From positions 1-45,188 of the forward strand of contig NZ_JAFFZO010000039.1 of NCBI RefSeq assembly GCF_016924145.1: a stretch of DNA of 45,188 bases. The letters are read 5' to 3'. Positions 35,348 through 43,778 of the stretch are shown piece after piece. The DNA comes from Amphritea pacifica. Its GTDB lineage: Bacteria > Pseudomonadota > Gammaproteobacteria > Pseudomonadales > Balneatricaceae. How positions within the stretch are numbered: the stretch's first letter is position 1; the number at the start of each line of letters is the position of its first letter. A model generated the notes under the pieces. That model ran no database searches and had not been told where the DNA came from. It saw only the letters and a list, made by a program, of their open reading frames with translations. Position numbers and translations under genes: made by a program.

Positions 35348-35382
35348 AAAAGCGCGCGAAGCGGAGTCTGCTTTGCGCGCTT
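35345..35382 (-). terminator. intrinsic terminator of the yceI operon
   Basis: A 13-bp stem (35350-35362 with 35370-35382, one G-U) is followed on the minus strand by TTTTTTATA. It also lies directly after the thioesterase stop, so it may serve both directions. Confidence 0.8.
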
Positions 35383-35403
35383 GAGTCGAGAGTCTGGTAA
35401 TGC

Positions 35404-35976
35404 TTACTGGCGAATACCTTCAACATTCAGGTCGAGGTAGACGCTTTCTGAAGCGGGGCCCAGGTTGAAGTTGATACCATAGTCTTTCAGCTTTAACTCT
35501 GTCGTGCCACGGAAGCCGGCACGGTATCCACCCCATGGGTCTTTACCTTCACCGATCTTTGCGACCGAGATATCGATCGGCTTGGTGACGCCACGCAGGG
35601 TCAGATTACCACTGAGTACTGCGGTTCCATCGTCAGCAGGCGTGAAGGCGGTGCTGATAAACTTAGCTTCAGGGAATTTATCGACCGCCAGGAAGTCATC
35701 GCTACGCAGATGCTTGTCACGCTCTGCGTGGTTGGAGTCAACGCTGGCCGGTTTGATATTGACAGCAACAGTGGAGGCCGCGGGGTTTGCTTCATCGTAA
35801 CTGAATGAACCGTTGAATTCGTTGAAACGGCCAACAACCCAGCTGTAGCCAAGGTGTTTAATGCTGAAGTTGATAGAAGCGTGGGCGCCTTTGTCATCGA
35901 TCACATAATCAGCTGCCTGAGCCGATGTAATGGTTCCGGCCAGAATTGCACCAGCAATAACGGTCTTCAAGTTCAT
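35404..35976 (-). CDS. YceI-like periplasmic protein
   Basis: The 190-aa lipocalin-like YceI protein has a signal peptide cleaved after TSAQA (about residue 21). FSIKHLGYSWVVGRF, then HLRSDDFLAVDKFPEAKF and LTLRGVTKPI are family signatures. YceI proteins bind polyisoprenoid quinones or other amphiphiles in the periplasm. Its ATG overlaps the cytochrome b561 stop by 4 bases, so the pair is co-translated. Confidence 0.93.
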   Translation of the reverse strand: MNLKTVIAGAILAGTITSAQAADYVIDDKGAHASINFSIKHLGYSWVVGRFNEFNGSFSYDEANPAASTVAVNIKPASVDSNHAERDKHLRSDDFLAVDKFPEAKFISTAFTPADDGTAVLSGNLTLRGVTKPIDISVAKIGEGKDPWGGYRAGFRGTTELKLKDYGINFNLGPASESVYLDLNVEGIRQ

Positions 35977-36539
35977 TGGTTTGTCTCCTGACGCATGTTT
36001 ATCATGCGGGTTAAGGTTCTATCTTTATCAATAAAGTGGTGTTTCAGTGCAGCCAGGGCATGTATTGCCGCCAGGCTGATAAGCGTTGTTGCAGTTAAAT
36101 AGTGGATCTCACCGGCTATATCCTCCTGGTTTTCAGTCACAGCAGGCAGTGCTGGTATCTCAAACCAGTTGAACACTTCTATTCCCCGACCGTCAGCAGT
36201 GGATATCATATAGCCGGATATCAGTGTAGTGGCCGTTAGCAGATATAGCAGCAGGTGTGCCGCTTTGGTCGCGAATAGCATCGGTTTGGGCTGTGGCAGT
36301 GGCGCAGGTGTAGTATTTATGGTGCGCCACAGAGCTCTGACCAGCATCAGTCCTATCAGAACCATGCCGATGCTTTTATGCCAGTAAGGCACGGTGTGGT
36401 AGTCTGCATCGTAATAGGTCAGGGTGCCAATATAGAGCCCCAGCGGATACATACCGATAATCATCAGCGCAGTGACCCAGTGCAGCAGAATTGAGCCCAG
36501 GCCAAAGGATTTACGGTTGTCTGTAACAGGTATTGCCAT
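35973..36539 (-). CDS. cytochrome b561 family protein
   Basis: The 188-aa membrane cytochrome has four helices with conserved heme-ligand histidines, visible in ILLHWVTALMI, YWHKSIGM, TKAAHLLLYL and AAIHALAALKHHF. It is expected to exchange electrons with the quinone pool, perhaps to or from YceI-bound quinone. The start at 36539 (GGATG 8 nt upstream) is preferred; ATG 36548 is an alternative. A longer start at 36581 would include an intercistronic hairpin. Confidence 0.9.
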   Translation of the reverse strand: MAIPVTDNRKSFGLGSILLHWVTALMIIGMYPLGLYIGTLTYYDADYHTVPYWHKSIGMVLIGLMLVRALWRTINTTPAPLPQPKPMLFATKAAHLLLYLLTATTLISGYMISTADGRGIEVFNWFEIPALPAVTENQEDIAGEIHYLTATTLISLAAIHALAALKHHFIDKDRTLTRMINMRQETNQ

Positions 36540-36552
36540 CGTTGTCATCCAT

Positions 36553-36582
36553 GATGACAGACGGCATCGGCCGCCTGTCATC
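36553..36582 (-). other. intercistronic hairpin between flavodoxin and cytochrome b561 genes
   Basis: A 13-bp stem with one mismatch (GATGACAGACGGC with GCCGCCTGTCATC) and loop ATCG sits just upstream of the b561 ribosome binding site. No T tract follows. It may stabilise or sort the two mRNA parts. Confidence 0.6.
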
Positions 36583-36593
36583 TTATCGGGTGG

Positions 36594-37169
36594 TTACTGT
36601 TTCCAGCGTTTGGCAGCAGCAGCAACCCGGGCCCCCAGTGCCTGAGCGGTATCCCGGTCGCATTGCGGCGGCGCAACATCGGAACCTTCATCGGCGTTAC
36701 TCTGCGCCATCGCTCCCAGATAGCTGCCAATGCGGTTGAGGCTTTGTGGGTTACCCTGGCTGCTGTTGTTGCCGTTGGCGACTGCCAGGTTAATCCAGTT
36801 CATACCATGCTGTGCAGCAAAGATCGACAGCTGAATCAGAGTGTTCAGTTTATCGCCGCTCAGGCTGGCTGAATTGGTAAAGCCCGCCGCCAGTTTATCT
36901 TTCCAGCCCTGTTCAGCCCAGATCTTTGAGCTGGCGTCCATAAAGGTTTTGAACGGACCGCTGACTGAGCCCATATAGGTTGGTGAACCAAAAATAATCG
37001 CATCGGCGTCGGCCAGGCCTTCCCAGTTGACTGCATCCAGATCTGCCACAGACACAGTAATCGCGACTGCGCCTGCATTTTCTACCCCAGCGGCAACCGC
37101 CTGGGCAAGTACTTCAGTGTGCCCGTAACCACTGTGATATGCGATTGCTACTTTTACCTGATCCGACAT
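36594..37169 (-). CDS. flavodoxin-family NAD(P)H:quinone oxidoreductase (WrbA-like)
   Basis: The 191-aa flavodoxin-fold protein has the FMN phosphate loop AYHSGYGHTEVLA (9-21), FGSPTYMGSVSGPFKTFMD and a GFTNSASLSGDK loop. It probably performs two-electron quinone reduction. It heads a minus-strand unit with cytochrome b561 and YceI, all of them quinone-related, which suggests a shared redox role. GAGG lies about 8 nt before the ATG. It is divergent from a LysR gene. Confidence 0.88.
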   Translation of the reverse strand: MSDQVKVAIAYHSGYGHTEVLAQAVAAGVENAGAVAITVSVADLDAVNWEGLADADAIIFGSPTYMGSVSGPFKTFMDASSKIWAEQGWKDKLAAGFTNSASLSGDKLNTLIQLSIFAAQHGMNWINLAVANGNNSSQGNPQSLNRIGSYLGAMAQSNADEGSDVAPPQCDRDTAQALGARVAAAAKRWKQ

Positions 37170-37234
37170 GAAGAGTACCTCGTTTAGTTGTGTTGCCGGG
37201 CTGTTTTCCCGTAGTCATGGTTACTCTAATGGTT

Positions 37235-37276
37235 CATAATAAATTCATCTAATGCATTGTTGTGATGATTATTATG
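37235..37276. promoter_or_regulatory. large inverted repeat between flavodoxin and LysR genes
   Basis: CATAATAA (37235-37242) mirrors TTATTATG (37269-37276), and inner TCATC mirrors GATGA. The right arm covers the possible start codons of the LysR gene, suggesting an autoregulatory operator. Confidence 0.4.
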
Positions 37277-38185
37277 CGTGAAGTGAATCTTAGGTCCGTT
37301 GATCTCAATCTGCTGGTGGTGTTGCAGCAACTGCTGGAAACCCGCCATGTTACCCGTGCATCTGAGCTGCTGAATATGAGTCAGCCTGCGGTCAGCCGCG
37401 CCTTACAAAGGCTGCGGGATACCTTTGATGATCCGCTGCTGGTGAGGACCGCTCAGGGGTATGATCTGAGTGCCCGGGGGGCTGATATTCTGCCCCGGCT
37501 GCAGAAGCTTATCAGTGGCATGGAGCAGTTGATCGCGGAACCGCAATTTAATCCCGCAGAAGCGGAGGATGTGGTCAGGGTCTATGGTCTTGATCTGGAA
37601 GTGGCATGCTTTGTCTCACCACTGATAAAAGTGCTGCGCTCGCAGGCGCCCAAAATGCGTCTGGAAGTGCGCACCGAGCCGCGTAACCATTTTGAATTGT
37701 TGGAGAAGGGGGAGGTGCAGTTCTCGCTGACCGGAATGGAGCCGCAGGCAGGGGAGGGGCAGTACCGCCGTCTGCTAATCGCGCAGTCAGGTGTTGTCTG
37801 TATGATGGCGGCGGATCATCCGCTGGCATCTGAAAAGCTGACACTGAATAACTATCTTTCCGCCAGTCATGGTCTGGTGTCTATGACCGGCCAGGGGCCG
37901 GGCCATGTGGATCAACGTTTGGCACAGCTGGGTCGTCAACGGCATCTGGCGCTACGTCTGTCCAACTTTATGACCGCAGCCGACTTTTGTGAAACCTCAG
38001 ATCTGCTGTTTTATCTGCCCCAGATCGTTGCTCAGCGTATCGCGTTGGGACGCAATATTATTCTTAAGCCGGTCCCGGATGAGCTGAGGTCTGCTCCGAT
38101 CAATTTTTATCTGTACTGGCATGAGCGGCACCACCGGGACCCGATGTGCCGCTGGATCAGACAGCGAATTTTGCAAGTGATCTGA
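37265..38185 (+). CDS. LysR-family transcriptional regulator
   Basis: The roughly 306-aa regulator has an N-terminal helix-turn-helix (about 8-66; LRSVDLNLLVVLQQLLETRHVTRASELLNMSQPAVSRAL region) and a LysR effector domain of the NodD/LeuO-like subgroup. The start may be ATG 37265 or ATG 37274; neither has a good Shine-Dalgarno. It is divergent from the flavodoxin-b561-YceI unit and is its likely regulator. Confidence 0.9.
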   Translation: MIIMREVNLRSVDLNLLVVLQQLLETRHVTRASELLNMSQPAVSRALQRLRDTFDDPLLVRTAQGYDLSARGADILPRLQKLISGMEQLIAEPQFNPAEAEDVVRVYGLDLEVACFVSPLIKVLRSQAPKMRLEVRTEPRNHFELLEKGEVQFSLTGMEPQAGEGQYRRLLIAQSGVVCMMAADHPLASEKLTLNNYLSASHGLVSMTGQGPGHVDQRLAQLGRQRHLALRLSNFMTAADFCETSDLLFYLPQIVAQRIALGRNIILKPVPDELRSAPINFYLYWHERHHRDPMCRWIRQRILQVI

Positions 38186-38290
38186 AGCGTGGTGTCTGAC
38201 GCTAAAGTATTAGGTAAATCAGGCGCAAAGTACTATGGCTGAATAAAGAAACTATCGGGATTATTAACAGTTGATCCGTGGAGTTTCTAT

Positions 38291-40402
38291 ATGCCATCTT
38301 TTGCCTTTTTCAGAATTGTGCTGGTTTTATGTATGCTGCTGAGCGGTACTGCACTGGCACAGGTATCTGAAACAGAGATCCGCTCCATTTTCCCCAAACT
38401 GACCCGCATTGGTGACCCCCTCGAAAACCCTTCAGTGGTGCCTGTGTATCAGCTCGATCAGCTATTAGGCTATGTCTTCGAAACCAACGATCTGACGAAT
38501 TTACCCGGCTTCTCAGGCGAGCGGATCAATCTGCTGATCGGTCTGGATGCCTCCGGAACCCTGGTTAAACTGAAGGTTCTGAATCATCATGAACCGATCT
38601 TTCTCCATGGGCTGGGGGAACAGCCGATGGTGGAGTTTATCCATCAATACGAGGGGGTAACAGTTGATAAACGGGTCATTGTCGATAGCCGCCATAGCGG
38701 ACAGGATCCGGATGGCTCCGGAACGGTCTATATCGACGGCATCACTAAGGCGACCGTTTCTGTGCTGGTGATGAATGATACAGTGTTGTCTGCCGCGCTT
38801 CAGGTGGCCCGGGCCTATCTTGAAGGGTTTGAGCGTCCGCCGACAGTGACGGTGCGCGAGGATATTTTTCAGCCCTATAACTGGCAGCAATTGGAAAGCA
38901 ACGGACTGCTGCGTTATTGGCCGGTCTCTCAGGCGCAGCTTCAACAAGGTTTTCCTCTGGCGCTGGAGGATTACCAGGACTCTGAGTTGCAGCAGGCGCT
39001 GGCGGAGTCTGATCTGCCCGGGCGTTATTATTATGCCTACCTTAATACGCCGGTGACCGGGAAGAATATTCTCGGCGAACAGGAATATCAGCGGTTGATG
39101 AGGGTATTGCGTCCCGGTGAGCATGCGATACTGGTGGCATCGGCAGGCGCGTATGGTTTTCTCGAACCGGAGTTTCGCCGGGGGACAGTACCCAGTCGGC
39201 TGGGCATGTCTCAGAACGGCTTGCCGGTGGATATCCGTGATCTGGACTTCTTTGATAATACCCGGCCGCAGTTACCCGAAGACGCTCCTGCCTTTGAAGA
39301 ACTGCGGGTGTTCAGGATTAAGGCTCAGTCTGGCTTTGATCCATCGCAGCCTATGACCCTGAATCTGGATCTGGATCTGCCCCGCAATCATCTTATCCGT
39401 GATCAGGCGCAGTTTGAGGACAGTTATCAACTGCCAGCGGAGTTGTTTAAAATCGAAGTGACTGAAGAGGTTAAACCTATGCCGCTGTGGCAGCGGCTAT
39501 GGCTGGATCGATGGGTACAGATTGCCGGGGTGCTGATTACCCTGTTGGTGGTCACCGCTGCCTTTATCTGGCAGCACCGTTTATCGGCACACAGTAATCT
39601 GTTGTACCGGCTTCGCTGGGGGGTGATGCTGTTTACACTGGGTTTTATCGGTATCTATGCTCAGGGGCAGCTATCGGTCGTGAATATCTATACGCTGTTA
39701 CTGCAACTGGTCAAAGGGTTTGATATCGAGGTCTTCCTCTTAGACCCGGTGCTGTTTGTTCTCTGGACCTATGTGTTTATTACCCTGTTCCTCTGGGGGC
39801 GGGGCGTCTTTTGTGGCTGGCTCTGCCCCTTCGGCGTGTTGCAGGAGATTGCGGCGAAAGTGGGCAGTCTTTTAAAACTGAAACAGGTGAAAATTCCGCC
39901 GAAAGTACATCAAACCCTGCAGAAACTGAAATATCTGTTGCTGGTGGTTCTGGTGGGCAGCGCCTTCTGGTCAGTGACTCTGGCGGAACGTCTGGCTGAG
40001 CTGGAACCTTTCAAGACTGCTATAACTCTGGTCTTTGTCCGTAGCTGGCCGTTTGTTGTCTACGCCCTGTTGTTATTAGTTGTGGGGATGTTTATCCATA
40101 AGTTCTTCTGTCGCTATCTCTGCCCGCTGGGGGCCGGACTGGCCATACTTGGAAAGTTCAGTCTGTTTCACTGGCTGCACCGCCGGGCTGAGTGCGGTAA
40201 CCCCTGTCAGTTATGCAAAGTCCGCTGCGGTATTGATTCAATCAACCGGGATGGTTCGGTCGATTACAATGAGTGTATTCAGTGTATGGAGTGCATTGTG
40301 ATTCTGAATAACGATGATCAGTGTGCTATTGAACTTTCTCAGCGTAAGCAGCGGGCCAGGGCGTCCCGGGAGCGTTCTGATATTCCGCTACGGCAGATCT
40401 GA
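38291..40402 (+). CDS. NosR/NirI-type membrane flavo-iron-sulfur protein
   Basis: The 703-aa protein has a signal sequence (cleavage near ALAQ, residue 24), a periplasmic FMN-binding domain (about 75-175; T155 in DGITKATVS is the likely covalent FMN site), a second extracytoplasmic region to about 400, then membrane helices. The cluster-binding motifs CGWLCPFG and CRYLCPLG and a C-terminal ferredoxin-like segment (CGNPCQLCKVRC, then CIQCMEC) follow. NosR supplies electrons for nitrous oxide reductase. Here no nosZ, nosDFY or apbE is near, so the partner is unknown. GGAG stands 7 nt before the ATG. Length is normal. Confidence 0.88.
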   Translation: MPSFAFFRIVLVLCMLLSGTALAQVSETEIRSIFPKLTRIGDPLENPSVVPVYQLDQLLGYVFETNDLTNLPGFSGERINLLIGLDASGTLVKLKVLNHHEPIFLHGLGEQPMVEFIHQYEGVTVDKRVIVDSRHSGQDPDGSGTVYIDGITKATVSVLVMNDTVLSAALQVARAYLEGFERPPTVTVREDIFQPYNWQQLESNGLLRYWPVSQAQLQQGFPLALEDYQDSELQQALAESDLPGRYYYAYLNTPVTGKNILGEQEYQRLMRVLRPGEHAILVASAGAYGFLEPEFRRGTVPSRLGMSQNGLPVDIRDLDFFDNTRPQLPEDAPAFEELRVFRIKAQSGFDPSQPMTLNLDLDLPRNHLIRDQAQFEDSYQLPAELFKIEVTEEVKPMPLWQRLWLDRWVQIAGVLITLLVVTAAFIWQHRLSAHSNLLYRLRWGVMLFTLGFIGIYAQGQLSVVNIYTLLLQLVKGFDIEVFLLDPVLFVLWTYVFITLFLWGRGVFCGWLCPFGVLQEIAAKVGSLLKLKQVKIPPKVHQTLQKLKYLLLVVLVGSAFWSVTLAERLAELEPFKTAITLVFVRSWPFVVYALLLLVVGMFIHKFFCRYLCPLGAGLAILGKFSLFHWLHRRAECGNPCQLCKVRCGIDSINRDGSVDYNECIQCMECIVILNNDDQCAIELSQRKQRARASRERSDIPLRQI

Positions 40403-40422
40403 ACTGAAGCGGGCTGATGCCG

Positions 40423-41019
40423 CTAGCCCAGCCCCAGTTTAATGCCCAGTAGCACAAGCCCGCCGCCGATCACCCGTTCGATCTTTACCCGCGCCTGTTT
40501 TAGCCAGACTTGAAGGGCTGGGCGGGTCAGCATCAGTATAATCATACTAAGCCAGCTGAGCTCGACAAGTACAGGGGTAACACAATAGAGAACCTGCATT
40601 CCTATGCTATTCACCTCGGCCATAATGTGGCTGAAAATTGCCACGAACATAATCAGAATTTTGGGATTAAACAGGCTTACCATCATCCCGGCAATGAATG
40701 GATTGCCGCTGCTTTTTTTCGGGTCATCATTTTCCCCGCTGGAGCGGGTCGCCAGATAGACAACTCCCAGATAGATCAGATAGGCACTGCCAAGCCAGCG
40801 AATCGCTTCATAAAGGATTGGCGTGCGTTCAATCAGCGCAGCCAGGCCAATAACGGATAGCACGACATGGATCGCCAGAGCCGTGGCAAGCCCCAGAGCA
40901 GTAATAAACCCGGTGCGCCGTGATCCCTGCAAGGTGTTGCGTAGAATAATGGCGGTGTTAGCTCCAGGAAGCATCGCCCCAAGCAGCATTACGCCAGCAA
41001 AAATAAGCCATTCAGTCAT
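40423..41019 (-). CDS. LysE/RhtB-family amino acid exporter
   Basis: The 198-aa inner-membrane protein has the N-terminal LLGAMLPGANTAIILRNTLQGSRRTG signature of the LysE superfamily and five to six hydrophobic helices, with FNPKILIMFVAIF near residue 117. It likely exports an amino acid or analogue. GGGGAAG lies upstream of the ATG. The LysR gene 114 bp upstream on the same strand may regulate it. Confidence 0.88.
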   Translation of the reverse strand: MTEWLIFAGVMLLGAMLPGANTAIILRNTLQGSRRTGFITALGLATALAIHVVLSVIGLAALIERTPILYEAIRWLGSAYLIYLGVVYLATRSSGENDDPKKSSGNPFIAGMMVSLFNPKILIMFVAIFSHIMAEVNSIGMQVLYCVTPVLVELSWLSMIILMLTRPALQVWLKQARVKIERVIGGGLVLLGIKLGLG

Positions 41020-41133
41020 TACATTCTTCCCCGGTTAATGCCGCGAATTCTAGTGGCTGAGGAGGGAGGTGGCGAATACTGTATTCAAATAGTAGTTATC
41101 AGTTTTAGTTATGACCTTGTGAAGCGCTTGTGA

Positions 41134-42036
41134 TCATTCGCTTAAACTATGTAGCATCCGTTCGCGCAGGTAACGATGGGCCGGATCACCCTGTAGGCGC
41201 TGATGCCAGATCAGGTAGTATTGGCTGGCGGGCAGGGTTAGTTGTTGCGGCAATGGTTTGATCTTAAGTCCATACTCCGGCCCCAGGTGTTCTGCGATAC
41301 GGGTTGGCAGGGTGAGTATATAGTTTGCTTTGCTGGTGATCGCCATGGCCGAGTGGATAAAGGGGACAGTCAGCTTCATGTTACGTTGCTGATTCAGCGT
41401 TTGCAGCGCTTCGTCCACGGCTCTGATCTTATCGCCTCCTGCGCTGATGCCGATATGGTCTGAATGAATATAGTCAGACAGGGTGAGGGGCTGATCTGCC
41501 AAAGGGTGATGGCAGTTTAACAGGCAGCTATAACCACCGCTTCCCAGCTGTTTTCCATAGATGTCATCGGGGATAGAGTCCAGAATACAGGCCGCCAGAT
41601 CCAGCCGTCCCTGACGCAGACTTTCCATCATGCCCGGATGCCAGAGATGAAAGTGAAGGCTGATACCCGGGGCATCCTGTTGCAGGTCGGCCATCAGGGG
41701 GGGGAGCAGGTCATGGGTAATAAAATCGGTGGTGGCAATATTGAATTCACCGGTATAGCCGGCGGGTTCAAACTGACTCGGAATCAGCAGGCTTTCAAGA
41801 TGATTCAGTGCTTCAGGTAGTTGTAGCCATAGCTGTTCACCCCGGGGGGTGAGGTGCATGCTGTTACCAACCCGAACCATCAACTGATCGCTGAATATTT
41901 CCCGTAGCTGATGAAGATTACGGCTCATCGCTGGTTGGCTGATATGCTGCGCAGCCGCTGCCGCTGTGACACTTCTGCTTTGCAGAAGATAGTACAGAGA
42001 TATCAGTAGATTGAGGTTGATGCGAGCCAGTTCCAT
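41134..42036 (-). CDS. LysR-family transcriptional regulator
   Basis: The 300-aa regulator has a helix-turn-helix at about 5-64 (INLNLLISLYYLLQSRSVTAAAAAQ, then ISQPAMSRNL) and an effector domain (GEFNIATTDFITHDLLPPL) of the same subgroup as the LysR at 37265. An eight-C tract (41697-41704 on the plus strand as G) encodes Pro-Pro within DLLPPL. It precedes the LysE exporter on the same strand. Confidence 0.9.
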   Translation of the reverse strand: MELARINLNLLISLYYLLQSRSVTAAAAAQHISQPAMSRNLHQLREIFSDQLMVRVGNSMHLTPRGEQLWLQLPEALNHLESLLIPSQFEPAGYTGEFNIATTDFITHDLLPPLMADLQQDAPGISLHFHLWHPGMMESLRQGRLDLAACILDSIPDDIYGKQLGSGGYSCLLNCHHPLADQPLTLSDYIHSDHIGISAGGDKIRAVDEALQTLNQQRNMKLTVPFIHSAMAITSKANYILTLPTRIAEHLGPEYGLKIKPLPQQLTLPASQYYLIWHQRLQGDPAHRYLRERMLHSLSE

Positions 42037-42148
42037 TGGGCAAGCATATCAGTAATACTGATGACGTCAATCCTTCACCCTGGGGTTGCAGGGGATAGCA
42101 AAAAAAGCGATCCTGTGCGGACTATCAATTGACTATAGGATTTTATTT

Positions 42149-42430
42149 ATGGCACGCGCGACAGCCCGACATATTCTGGTAAGCACTGAGACTCAGTGCG
42201 CTGATCTTAAATCACAAATTGAGGCGGGTGCTGACTTTGCTGACCTGGCTAAAAAACATTCCAGCTGTCCATCTGGTGGTCAGGGTGGCGATCTGGGCAG
42301 CTTCGGGCCGGGCCAGATGGTTGCAGAATTCGATAAAGTGGTGTTTTCTGCCCCTGTGGGTGAGGTACAGGGGCCGGTACGCACTCAGTTTGGTTATCAT
42401 CTGCTGGAAGTGACCAGCCGCGAAGACTAA
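42149..42430 (+). CDS. ppiC: parvulin-type peptidyl-prolyl isomerase
   Basis: The 93-aa single-domain cytoplasmic parvulin begins [12 protein letters not shown] and contains [29 protein letters not shown] and FGYHLLEV, the usual PpiC signature with active-site His and Cys. Length equals E. coli PpiC. TAGGA stands 9 nt before the ATG at 42149; the longer in-frame start at 42086 is not supported. Confidence 0.95.
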   Translation: MARATARHILVSTETQCADLKSQIEAGADFADLAKKHSSCPSGGQGGDLGSFGPGQMVAEFDKVVFSAPVGEVQGPVRTQFGYHLLEVTSRED

Positions 42431-42455
42431 GCATCTTTGCTTAGGGGCTTTCTTA
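42427..42455 (+). terminator. terminator-like hairpin of ppiC
   Basis: CTAAGCA/TGCTTAG with loop TCTT includes the ppiC stop codon and is followed by GGGGCTTTCTTATTT. Confidence 0.5.
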
Positions 42456-42456
42456 T

Positions 42457-43449
42457 TTAAGGCTCCTTCTTATGGGGCTGCTGCCGCAGTGATGCGCAGT
42501 AGTCTTTCTCCTCAGATCTGGATGTAAACCAGATATAGTCAGCCATTCCAGCGTTATTCTTGACCGCTTCCTGCACTGTTTTGATGGTGTTATCGACCTC
42601 GGTCAGCAGGATGGTGATAACCGGGTCTGATGTGAGTTTTTGCAGATGTTGCGGTACCCCGGTGTCTTTCCTGGCGTGGAACGCGCCAGTGATCAGAATC
42701 GCCTGCATCTGCTTGTCCAGCTGTTCGCTTAATGCGTAAGCCATACTGGCATCCCGACTTATCTGAATATCTGTCATCGGCCCCATCTGCTCAAGCGGCA
42801 TCGTGCGGCAGTGACTTTCATACACCTGCTGCTGAATTGTCGAGCGTATCGTTTGCGAAATACCCCCGACGGTTGTCAGACGGGGCTGATCCGGCACGCC
42901 GCTCCGGTAGATCTGCATCAAAAAAGGCTTGCTCAGATTACCTGCTCTGAGCTGGTTGTTATGACTGAGTGCAGCACCGATCAGTGGGCCATAATCCTGC
43001 CAGGGCCAGCTGTGATCATTCCAGTGAAGTTGCTCTTGGATCTGTGTTTCGCTGCTTGCGCTGTTGAGTCCGTTGATCGCTTTGCCCTGCTGTTCGTCCA
43101 GCATCTCCAGCACCAGCCGGGTCTGGGGGCCCTGTTGAAGCGCCTGCAGCAGCTGAAGCTCGCGCTGGTGGTGCTCAGGATTGTCATGCTTTTCACCGAC
43201 CAGGACAAAACGGCTGTGACGCAGTTTTGCGAACAGGGCTTCACGGCTGATTGCTCCACCGCTCACCATCGAGAGAATTTTCCCGCTCAGGGGATGGGCA
43301 TCGATGGGCTCCTCTAATGGTTGTGCCGCACCGGTTGGAGGCTGATTCTGTGGCATTCTGGATCTTAGCTGGCAACCGCTGCTTAACAGCATCATGCTGA
43401 TCAGAATAAAGATAAATGACCGGTGTAGAATCCTTTCTTTTGGCTGCAT
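42457..43449 (-). CDS. ChaN-like heme/iron-associated lipoprotein
   Basis: The 330-aa lipoprotein has a signal peptide ending in lipobox LSSGC (acylated C26) and a ChaN-type domain: FVLVGEKHDNPEHHQRELQLL, LVLEMLDEQQ and ILITGAFHARKDTGVP. ChaN of Campylobacter binds stacked hemes at the outer membrane; iron or heme uptake is the family-based guess. The ATG at 43449 (AGGGGC about 10 nt upstream) is used; the open extension to 43605 overlaps the divergent small gene. Confidence 0.88.
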   Translation of the reverse strand: MQPKERILHRSFIFILISMMLLSSGCQLRSRMPQNQPPTGAAQPLEEPIDAHPLSGKILSMVSGGAISREALFAKLRHSRFVLVGEKHDNPEHHQRELQLLQALQQGPQTRLVLEMLDEQQGKAINGLNSASSETQIQEQLHWNDHSWPWQDYGPLIGAALSHNNQLRAGNLSKPFLMQIYRSGVPDQPRLTTVGGISQTIRSTIQQQVYESHCRTMPLEQMGPMTDIQISRDASMAYALSEQLDKQMQAILITGAFHARKDTGVPQHLQKLTSDPVITILLTEVDNTIKTVQEAVKNNAGMADYIWFTSRSEEKDYCASLRQQPHKKEP

Positions 43450-43469
43450 TTGAATCTGCCCCTTTTCAG

Positions 43470-43499
43470 TTGTTGAGTGCTGGGGTAACGTTATATAAA
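43470..43499 (+). promoter_or_regulatory. promoter of the 78-aa gene
   Basis: TTGTTG (43470-43475), an 18-bp spacer and TATAAA (43494-43499) lie 27 bp before the start codon. Confidence 0.5.
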
Positions 43500-43525
43500 A
43501 ATCGAGTGAGAAGGAGAAACATAGC

Positions 43526-43762
43526 ATGAAACCGGGAATTAAAGTTAGCATCCGTAAAAAAGGTGAACGGGATGGTGGCGTCGACCCGCAGATGCAACAG
43601 CGCATTGATGAGGCGGTGCATTTTGTACAGGGGCTGCGAAAGAAAGGGGATAATGTAAAACAGATGATGGAGAAGCTTAATGAGCATGATCATAAGCATC
43701 CCGATGGCAGCGACTGGAGTTACGATTCACTGCATGATTTTATAGCGGAACATCATATCTGA
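43526..43762 (+). CDS. small uncharacterised protein (78 aa)
   Basis: The charged cytoplasmic peptide begins MKPGIKVSIRKKGERDGG, followed by a helix-rich centre (QQRIDEAVHFVQGLRKKGDNVKQMMEKL) and a C-terminal HDHKHPDGSDWSYDSLHDF segment rich in His, Asp and Trp. Strong AAGGAG stands 9 nt upstream and a promoter precedes it, so it is a real gene. I do not recognise the family. Confidence 0.8.
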   Translation: MKPGIKVSIRKKGERDGGVDPQMQQRIDEAVHFVQGLRKKGDNVKQMMEKLNEHDHKHPDGSDWSYDSLHDFIAEHHI

Positions 43763-43778
43763 GGTTGTTTTAGCCTTG

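Noticed and set aside
43450-43605. N-terminal extension of the ChaN-like lipoprotein
   Set aside because: It would bury the lipoprotein signal peptide, which begins at 43449, and overlap the promoter and start of the divergent 78-aa gene.
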